From the NCBI RefSeq assembly GCF_036503815.1, contig NZ_AP027764.1, positions 434,001-498,000 of the forward strand: a stretch of DNA of 64,000 nucleotides, in the 5' to 3' direction. The stretch's first letter is position 1. Each line of letters starts with the position of its first letter. The notes beneath the pieces were generated by a model. That model was not told where the DNA came from and ran no database searches. It was given only the letters and a program-made list of their open reading frames with translations. The translations under genes and the position numbers were made by a program. Below are positions 55,231 to 64,000 of the stretch, piece by piece. The DNA comes from Escherichia coli. GTDB taxonomy: Bacteria > Pseudomonadota > Gammaproteobacteria > Enterobacterales > Enterobacteriaceae.

Positions 55231-56708
55231 GCTTCGCTCTCCAGCGTGACACTGGCGACGCGCATAACCTCATCCCAAGAGGTGTCACCGCTTATCACTT
55301 TTTGCAGGCCATTTTTGATTAAGGCGTTGTGTTGTTGCCGGACTAGTCGCTCCAGTGTTTGTTCATCCACATTTTCATGAATAGCGGCCCGCAATTCCGG
55401 CGTCACCACCATCATTTCGTGGATTGCCATGCGCCCCTGATAGCCGGATTGATGGCAATGAGGGCAGCCTACGGGAGTGCCAATTGCTGTCACCGCGAGC
55501 TGATGATATTTAAACATCTGCGCTTGTTGGGGTGATACGGGCGTGAATTGTCGGCATTGCGGACACAGGCGACGAACCAGACGTTGCGCGATAATCCCTG
55601 CCATTGAAGACGAAAGCAGGAATGATTCGACGCCCATGTCGCGGAGTCGGGTTACCGCGCCTGATGCACTGTTGGTGTGGAGTGTTGAGAGCACCAGATG
55701 ACCGGTGAGCGAGGCCTGAACCGCAATCTGCGCGGTTTCTGTATCACGAATTTCCCCCACCATGACGACATCCGGGTCCTGGCGAAGTATGGCGCGCAGG
55801 CCGCGAGCGAAAGACATATCCACGCGGGTATTCACCTGCGTTTGCCCAATGCCTTCCAGCTCATATTCCACGGGATCTTCTACCGTCAGAATATTGCGGC
55901 CGGGAGTATTCAGCGCCGAAAGGATGGCGTATAACGTGGTGCTTTTACCGGAGCCTGTCGGCCCTGTCACCAGGATAATACCGTGCGGAAGCTGAATGAG
56001 ATTTTCTAAATCCTGCTTATCCGCTGCCGTCATCCCCAGGTTGTTCAATGAAAGCTGGAGGCTGTTTTTATCCAGCAGGCGGAGCACGGCGCGTTCACCA
56101 TAGATGGACGGCAGTGTGGATACGCGGACATCTATGTTACGTCGCCCGATACGCAAACTGATTCTTCCATCCTGTGGAATACGTTTTTCGGCGATATCAA
56201 GACGAGCCATGACCTTAATTCGTGAAATAAGCAACGTTGCCAGTTTTTTATTTGGCTGTAAAATTGTTCGCAATACGCCATCGATGCGAAAACGGATCGA
56301 CATTGTTTTTTCATAGGTTTCAATGTGGATGTCGGAGGCCATTTCTTTAATAGCCTCACTCAAAATGGCGTTGATTAAACGGATAACCGGTGCCGCTGAA
56401 TCTTCATTCAGGAGATCTTCATTTGCGGGCATCTCTTCCGAAAGCGAGAGAAGATCGACGGATTGATCAATATCCTGCGCAATCTGTTGTGACTCACCGG
56501 TATTCTGATGGAATACCGCTTCCAGCCGGGCTTCAAAATCCGCTTGTGACAAGCTGGTCATGGTCTGGCACTGACCAACCTGGCGCTGAATATCAAGTAA
56601 CCGCTCGAATGGCGTATCGGCGAGATAAATAATCTCGCCCTCTGAATACAGATAACCAATTCGTTGTGCCAGCGCCCAACTGGCGGGGTATGGTGAATGA
56701 ATTCTCAT
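55227..56708 (-). CDS. gspE: Type II secretion ATPase GspE
   Basis: A 493-residue hexameric ATPase driving pseudopilus assembly. Walker A is [15 protein letters not shown], the Asp box and Walker B region contain [20 protein letters not shown], and a zinc-type CM domain carries CPQC and CPHC. Between gspD and gspF, as in other systems. Confidence 0.97.
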   Translation of the reverse strand: MRIHSPYPASWALAQRIGYLYSEGEIIYLADTPFERLLDIQRQVGQCQTMTSLSQADFEARLEAVFHQNTGESQQIAQDIDQSVDLLSLSEEMPANEDLLNEDSAAPVIRLINAILSEAIKEMASDIHIETYEKTMSIRFRIDGVLRTILQPNKKLATLLISRIKVMARLDIAEKRIPQDGRISLRIGRRNIDVRVSTLPSIYGERAVLRLLDKNSLQLSLNNLGMTAADKQDLENLIQLPHGIILVTGPTGSGKSTTLYAILSALNTPGRNILTVEDPVEYELEGIGQTQVNTRVDMSFARGLRAILRQDPDVVMVGEIRDTETAQIAVQASLTGHLVLSTLHTNSASGAVTRLRDMGVESFLLSSSMAGIIAQRLVRRLCPQCRQFTPVSPQQAQMFKYHQLAVTAIGTPVGCPHCHQSGYQGRMAIHEMMVVTPELRAAIHENVDEQTLERLVRQQHNALIKNGLQKVISGDTSWDEVMRVASVTLESEA

Positions 56709-56717
56709 AAGAATACC

Positions 56718-58670
56718 TCACCGTGACGATGGCGCAGGGGCGTGACTGTCGAACGTGTTTTCATCCAGCACAGGCAAATCTTCAGAGCCAACCAGCGCTT
56801 TTGATTTACCGTCGATCCGCTGTTGTTGCTCCTGGCGGTAACGGGTGTATTTCTCTTTCGATAGCGAGCGATAAACATCATCGTCACGAATAATCGTCGG
56901 GCGGATAAACACCATCAGGTTGCGTTTAGCGCGCTCGGTCGAGGTATAGCGGAAAAGTTGCCCCACTAAAGGAATATCGCCAAGCAGAGGAACCTTTGAC
57001 ACTTGCTCTTTAGAGAAATCGTCCAGCAATCCGCCCAGGACCACCGTTTCACCTGTTTTAACCAGCACGGCGTTTTGAATAGTACGGGTATTAAACGTCG
57101 GGCCGAGCGTCGAGTTAGACGAAGAGTCAACGCTGGAGACTTCCTGCTCTATTTCGAGCAACACCGCGTCGCCTTCATTGACCTGCGGAGTGACTTTGAG
57201 TTTTGTCCCCACCGTTTTGCGTTCGACTGTATTAAAGACGTTGTCGCCTGAAGTGGTCTGTGACCCGGATAGCACCGGCACATCCTGGCCAACGTTGAAG
57301 GACGCGAGTTTATTATCCAGCGTTACGATGCTTGGGGTGGCGAGGATGTCATTTTTATTGTTACTGGCCAGAGCGGTAAGCAGTACGCCCCAGTCGCCAT
57401 TGAAGAAGCCTGCGGCCATGCCATTGTAGGCGCTAAACATATCCCAGGCAGGATTCGCGCTGGTGATCCCACCATTCTTTTTATAATCAGCCACACCTTG
57501 CGCAGCGTTAAAAATCGGTAATCCGGTATTGGTAAATTGCTGTGCGCCAACGTTTTTATTCGCCCATTGCACGCCGAGGTTAAGTCCATTTCCATCCTGA
57601 ACTTCAACGATGATTGCCTCAACCAGCACCTGTGCACGGCGAATGTCCAGACGCGCAATTACCGTGGCGAGTTTTTCCTGGACGGACTGGTCAGCGGTAA
57701 TGACCAACGAGTTGGTCTGTTCATCGGCGGTAATGGCGACGTTATCCATCGCGCCAGAAGAGGAGGGCTTACGCTCATTCCCTTTTTCATCTTTCAGCTT
57801 TTCGGAAACACCGGTTAACACTTCCACCAGATTCGTGGCCTTGGCATATTTCAGATAATAGACCCGGGTATTTCCTTCCTCACTCTCTTCTACATCAAGT
57901 GTTTTCAGTAATGAGGTGATGCGCTGACGTGCCTTTTCCGGCCCGCTGATAATAAGTGAGTTCGTACGCTTATCTGCCACAATCTTCGCGGAAAGGAGAG
58001 CTGGCATCTGGCTTTTACCGTGGCTTTCGCTGATTAATTGATTCAAAATTTCGGCGAGATCTTCCGCTGACGCATACTCCAGATGAATAATTTGCTGCTT
58101 CTCTGTGCCGATGACATCAACACGCTTGATGACTTCAATAAGCTTATTAATGGTGGAGGCTCGACCGGTCAGAATAAGAACGTTGGAGGGTTCATAATGC
58201 ACAACATTGCCGACGCTGCCGCCATCCATCATTTGGCGAAGCAGAGGGGCAAGATCACGAGCAGGAACGTTCTCAAGCGGTACGATACGAGTGACTAACT
58301 CATCACCAGCGCCAGGACGAGAACTGTCAGCAATCATTCCTGGTGACGTTTTTACATTGGCAGAGCGCACCACTTTCAGGAAACCATTGTCCAGCGTGAT
58401 GACGGAATAACCGTAAAGATCGAGAATGCTCAAAAAGAATTGATAGTACTCTTGCTGGCTAAACGTATCATTGCTGCGGACAGATATCGTCCCCTGTACC
58501 GAGGGATCGATCAGAATCGTTTTGCCGAGATGCTGGCTAACTATTTCTACAAACTGGCGGATATCGGCGTTATTGAAATTGGCGCCGTATTGTTCGTTCT
58601 CGGCATGCCCTGCACAAGGCATTAGTAGTGCTGCCAACAGGCAGCAGGTAATTTTATTCAGTCCCTTCAT
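56718..58670 (-). CDS. gspD: Type II secretion secretin GspD
   Basis: A 650-residue outer-membrane secretin. The signal peptide ([20 protein letters not shown], cleaved after GHA) is followed by N0-N3 domains (about 30-325), the secretin domain (VPVLSGSQ..., with [13 protein letters not shown]) and an S domain at the C-terminus. ATG 58670 is preferred over 58682, which adds four residues. No GspS pilotin gene is present nearby. Confidence 0.95.
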   Translation of the reverse strand: MKGLNKITCCLLAALLMPCAGHAENEQYGANFNNADIRQFVEIVSQHLGKTILIDPSVQGTISVRSNDTFSQQEYYQFFLSILDLYGYSVITLDNGFLKVVRSANVKTSPGMIADSSRPGAGDELVTRIVPLENVPARDLAPLLRQMMDGGSVGNVVHYEPSNVLILTGRASTINKLIEVIKRVDVIGTEKQQIIHLEYASAEDLAEILNQLISESHGKSQMPALLSAKIVADKRTNSLIISGPEKARQRITSLLKTLDVEESEEGNTRVYYLKYAKATNLVEVLTGVSEKLKDEKGNERKPSSSGAMDNVAITADEQTNSLVITADQSVQEKLATVIARLDIRRAQVLVEAIIVEVQDGNGLNLGVQWANKNVGAQQFTNTGLPIFNAAQGVADYKKNGGITSANPAWDMFSAYNGMAAGFFNGDWGVLLTALASNNKNDILATPSIVTLDNKLASFNVGQDVPVLSGSQTTSGDNVFNTVERKTVGTKLKVTPQVNEGDAVLLEIEQEVSSVDSSSNSTLGPTFNTRTIQNAVLVKTGETVVLGGLLDDFSKEQVSKVPLLGDIPLVGQLFRYTSTERAKRNLMVFIRPTIIRDDDVYRSLSKEKYTRYRQEQQQRIDGKSKALVGSEDLPVLDENTFDSHAPAPSSR

Positions 58671-59469
58671 CACTCTGTCCATTCATTCCTGTAAGTTCCC
58701 CGACGGAAACATTTATCAAGCGGGGTACGCCATTGCGACGAATTGTAAACTGAGCACTTTGTTGAGTTAGCAGTAAACTTAATGCCTGTGAAACCTCATC
58801 AGGGTGGGTCAGCGAAAGATTATTGATCCTGAGGGCGATATCCCCTGGTTGCAGCAAGCTGGTGGTAAATGCATTGAGGCCCTTACGAGGATTCAATCGA
58901 AGACCGTATATCTGTTCTCCATCACGTATAGGTGTGGCGATAATATAATTAGCGAGTACATTTTGACTTTCCGAATCAGGCTGCTTGATGATGTCAGGTA
59001 GCCCTGGATGGAGAGTTACTTTTTCGTAATGCCCGTGAGTTTCAAACACAACGCTGGTTTTATTTATTTTTCTAATAAATGTTCTCGGCGCTGACTCAAG
59101 AGCTTCGTTGAGGGAGTATCGCTTTTGTTCGCTCCCCTCATTAATTAAGACAAAAGAAGTCTCATCATTCGATGTGAGTACAATTCCATTAAGCGCTATA
59201 GAGAGCTTGGGTGTTTCCAGATTAACTGCCACGGGATTAGCATCTTTTACCCCATCATGATTTTCGTTGCGCCATAAAGCGGCAAGGCTGAACTCAGACT
59301 GAAATGCATTTGTTGGTTGATTAATGATCTGTCCATTTTTAACTATAGTTGTATGTAAATAATTTACATTAAAAATAATCAGCCCCATACTTATAAATAT
59401 AATCAATATATTGATGGCAGCATCTTTATTATGATTCGCCAGATGGAAGGGGAAGCGTAGTGTGGGCAC
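58654..59469 (-). CDS. gspC: Type II secretion protein GspC
   Basis: A 271-residue bitopic protein linking the inner platform to the secretin. Membrane helix at about 17-36 ([20 protein letters not shown]), an HR domain at about 85-150, and a PDZ-like domain near the C-terminus ([20 protein letters not shown]). It overlaps gspD and is the first gene of the gspC-O operon. Confidence 0.95.
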   Translation of the reverse strand: MPTLRFPFHLANHNKDAAINILIIFISMGLIIFNVNYLHTTIVKNGQIINQPTNAFQSEFSLAALWRNENHDGVKDANPVAVNLETPKLSIALNGIVLTSNDETSFVLINEGSEQKRYSLNEALESAPRTFIRKINKTSVVFETHGHYEKVTLHPGLPDIIKQPDSESQNVLANYIIATPIRDGEQIYGLRLNPRKGLNAFTTSLLQPGDIALRINNLSLTHPDEVSQALSLLLTQQSAQFTIRRNGVPRLINVSVGELTGMNGQSDEGTE

Positions 59470-59648
59470 GATGTATGTTCTAATAAAATAGATTGGGTGG
59501 GTTGTATATTGACGTTAGTATAAATAGTATTAATGCCGCTTGCATGAATCAAGCAAAATTTATTTATATTAGTAATATGTATTTAATTAATAAATACATA
59601 CATTATTTTTATGATTAAGGATAATCAATAATTAAAACAGGAAGTTCT
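59470..59648. promoter_or_regulatory. gspC/gspA divergent promoter region
   Basis: A very AT-rich 179-base region. TATGTATTTA (59576-59585) and TAAATACATA (59591-59600) form a perfect 10-bp inverted repeat with a 5-base spacer. The gsp operons of E. coli K-12 are known to be silenced by H-NS, and this region has the right composition. A specific activator could bind the palindrome. Confidence 0.6.
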
Positions 59649-61118
59649 ATGTCTACGAGAAGAGAAGTTATTCTTTCCTGGTTGCGTGAGAAACGTCAGA
59701 CCTGGCGTCTGTGCTATTTGTTGGGTGAGGCTGGAAGTGGAAAAACCTGGCTGGCGCAGCAACTACAAAAAGATAAACATCGCCGTGTGATTACTTTAAG
59801 CCTCGTTGTTTCCTGGCAAGGTAAGGCCGCATGGATCGTTACCGACGATAACGCGGCTGAACAGGGCTGCCGTGACAGCGCCTGGACACGAGATGAGATG
59901 ACGGGGCAATTACTGCATGCGCTTCATCGAACTGATAGTCGCTGCCCTCTTATTATTATTGAAAATGCTCACCTGAATCACCGCCGCATACTTGATGATC
60001 TCCAACGCGCGATATCTCTTATTCCTGACGGTCAATTTTTGCTGCTCGGCAGACCCGATCGAAAAGTCGAACGAGATTTTAAAAAACAGCGCATTGAACT
60101 TGTCTCGACAGGACCTCTGACGGAGCACGAACTTAAGGCTAGTATCCTTGAAGGTCAGAATATTGACCAACCCGATCTCCTTTTAACCGCCAGAGTTCTG
60201 AAACGGATAGCTTTATTATGTCGGGGCGATCGCAGAAAGCTGGTGCTTGCCGGCGAAACAATTCGCTTATTACAGCAAGCCGAGCAGACCAGCGTTTTCA
60301 CTGCAAAACAATGGCGAATGATTTACCGCGTATTGGGTGATAACCGCCCCCGGAAAATGCAGCTTGCCGTGGTAATGAGTGGAACAATTATCGCTATTAC
60401 CTGTGGTTGGCTACTGCTGTCCTCTTTCACAGCTCCGTTCCCCGTTCCTGCGTGGCTGGTACCCGTAACGCCAGTAGTTAAACAAGATATGACTAAGGAT
60501 ATTGCTCATGTAGTGATGCGCGATAGTGAGGCGCTAAGCGTGTTATACGGCGTATGGGGGTACGAGGTCCCAGCTGATTCGGCCTGGTGCGATCAGGCAG
60601 TAAGAGCGGGGCTGGCATGTAAAAGTGGGAATGCTTCTTTACAAACATTGGTAGATCAGAATTTGCCTTGGATCGCATCGCTTAAAGTCGGGGACAAAAA
60701 ATTGCCTGTTGTGGTCGTTCGCGTCGGTGATGCTACCGTTGATGTCCTCGTAGGGCAGCAAACCTGGACGCTGACACATCAATGGTTTGAGTCGGTATGG
60801 ACGGGTGATTATCTTCTGTTATGGAAAATGTCGCCGGAAGGGGAGAGTACCATTACGCGTGATAGCAGCGAGGAAGAGATTCTCTGGCTGGAAACGATGT
60901 TAAACCGCGCATTGCATATTTCGACAGAACCTTCGGCAGAGTGGCGTCCCTTGTTGGTAGAAAAAATAAAGCAATTTCAAAAAAGCCACCACTTGAAAAC
61001 TGACGGTGTTGTTGGCTTTTCAACGTTAGTACATCTCTGGCAGGTGGCAGGGGAGAGTGCCTACTTATATCGGGATGAAGCAAATATTTCCCCGGAAACA
61101 ACAGTGAAGGGGAAATGA
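59649..61118 (+). CDS. gspA: GspA, ExeA-like ATPase of type II secretion
   Basis: A 489-residue inner-membrane ATPase related to ExeA that helps place the secretin through the cell wall. The P-loop is GEAGSGKT (26-33). A membrane helix is near residues 238-260 (VVMSGTIIAITCGWLLLSSF). The periplasmic C-terminus has a peptidoglycan-binding segment (KIKQFQKSHHLKTDGVVGF). It is divergent from gspC. Confidence 0.94.
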   Translation: MSTRREVILSWLREKRQTWRLCYLLGEAGSGKTWLAQQLQKDKHRRVITLSLVVSWQGKAAWIVTDDNAAEQGCRDSAWTRDEMTGQLLHALHRTDSRCPLIIIENAHLNHRRILDDLQRAISLIPDGQFLLLGRPDRKVERDFKKQRIELVSTGPLTEHELKASILEGQNIDQPDLLLTARVLKRIALLCRGDRRKLVLAGETIRLLQQAEQTSVFTAKQWRMIYRVLGDNRPRKMQLAVVMSGTIIAITCGWLLLSSFTAPFPVPAWLVPVTPVVKQDMTKDIAHVVMRDSEALSVLYGVWGYEVPADSAWCDQAVRAGLACKSGNASLQTLVDQNLPWIASLKVGDKKLPVVVVRVGDATVDVLVGQQTWTLTHQWFESVWTGDYLLLWKMSPEGESTITRDSSEEEILWLETMLNRALHISTEPSAEWRPLLVEKIKQFQKSHHLKTDGVVGFSTLVHLWQVAGESAYLYRDEANISPETTVKGK

Positions 61119-61119
61119 C

Positions 61120-61539
61120 ATGTTTGAATTCTATATCGCCGCGCGTGAGCAGAAAGAAACAGGTCACCCTGGTATCTTCTCCCGACAAAAACACAGCACC
61201 ATAATATATGTCATTTGTTTATTGCTGATTTGCCTGTGGTTTGCAGGAATGGTGTTGGTTGGTGGGTATGCCAGGCAGCTATGGGCGCTTTGGATAGTAA
61301 AAGCAGAAGTCACAGTAGATGCTGAAACGCCTGCTTTTAAACAATCAACACAACACTATTTCTTCAAAAAACAGCCACTCCCCGTCGTCGAATCCGTCGA
61401 GGAGGAAGATGACCCAGGCGTCGCGGTTGAGAATGCCACCTCTTCTTCTGAAGACGAAGAAAATACTGTAGAAGAAAGCGACGAGAAAGCCGGTTTAAGA
61501 GAGCGTGTCAAAAATGCGCTGAACGAACTTGAGAGATAA
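61120..61539 (+). CDS. gspB: GspB, ExeB-like partner of GspA
   Basis: A 139-residue protein with one membrane helix (about 28-50) and an acidic periplasmic tail rich in Glu, Ser and Asp. It forms a complex with GspA to assemble the secretin. It starts two bases after the gspA stop. Confidence 0.93.
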   Translation: MFEFYIAAREQKETGHPGIFSRQKHSTIIYVICLLLICLWFAGMVLVGGYARQLWALWIVKAEVTVDAETPAFKQSTQHYFFKKQPLPVVESVEEEDDPGVAVENATSSSEDEENTVEESDEKAGLRERVKNALNELER

Positions 61540-61571
61540 CCCCAAAGCTGTTTACTTTACTAGCAATATGC

Positions 61572-61599
61572 TTGCGTTCGGTGGTTAAGTATGTATAAT
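61572..61599 (+). promoter_or_regulatory. S10 operon promoter
   Basis: TTGCGT (61572-61577), 16-bp spacer, TATAAT (61594-61599), followed by the GC-rich start region GCGCGGG. The leader that would follow is about 172 bases, the known length for the S10 operon. Confidence 0.92.
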
Positions 61600-61604
61600 G
61601 CGCG

Positions 61605-62088
<484 letters not shown>

Positions 62089-62108
62089 TCAGGTCATTGA
62101 GCGATTGA

Positions 62109-64000
<1,892 letters not shown>

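Overview
The window is chromosomal DNA of Escherichia coli or a very close relative. Nearly every protein matches a known E. coli protein in length and sequence. Gene order follows the E. coli K-12 segment from hofQ to the S10 ribosomal operon, written here in the opposite direction to the usual K-12 map. Three things suggest it is not K-12 itself: rpsG ends at the 156-residue stop rather than the longer K-12 form, the fructoselysine (frl) operon that K-12 carries between yhfS and yhfL is absent, and DamX is a few residues shorter. No tRNA, rRNA, insertion sequence, prophage or CRISPR array was seen.

Layout. (1) 1-7.6 kb, + strand: the 3' part of hofQ, then the aroK-aroB-damX-dam-rpe-gph-trpS superoperon (shikimate pathway, division-linked SPOR protein, DNA adenine methylation, pentose phosphate and glycolate housekeeping, tRNA charging). 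(2) 7.9-15.3 kb, + strand: yhfZ-yhfY-yhfX-yhfW-php-yhfU-yhfT-yhfS, a compact operon of unknown function with two PLP-fold enzymes, a phosphopentomutase-like enzyme, a phosphotriesterase homologue, a membrane protein and its own likely regulator. Two nearly identical 24-bp palindromes, before yhfZ and before yhfX, look like an undescribed operator pair. (3) 15.4-22.5 kb, - strand: yhfL, then the nitrite reductase operon nirB-nirD-nirC-cysG with FNR and NarL/NarP sites, and tsgA. (4) 22.7-26.1 kb, + strand: ppiA, yhfG-fic (antitoxin and degenerate Fic protein), pabA, and argD behind a double ARG box. (5) 26.1-33.8 kb: yhfK, crp, yhfA, prkB-yheU-yheT-yheS.

(6) 33.9-40.4 kb: kefG-kefB-yheV, slyD, slyX, fkpA, then yheO-tusD-tusC-tusB (potassium efflux, peptidyl-prolyl isomerases, sulfur relay for tRNA thiolation). 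(7) 40.4-44.9 kb: the str operon rpsL-rpsG-fusA-tufA. (8) 45.2-48.8 kb: chiA (secreted chitinase) and bfd-bfr (iron storage and release). (9) 48.8-61.5 kb: a complete-looking type II secretion system, gspC-D-E-F-G-H-I-J-K-L-M-O on the - strand and gspAB divergent. ChiA, just beyond it, is its known substrate. Palindromes lie in the AT-rich promoter regions of both. (10) 61.6-64 kb: the S10 operon with its leader, rpsJ-rplC-rplD-rplW and the start of rplB.

The window therefore mixes highly expressed translation genes with a silent or conditional accessory block (chiA, gsp) set between two ribosomal operons, and an orphan catabolic-looking operon (yhf).
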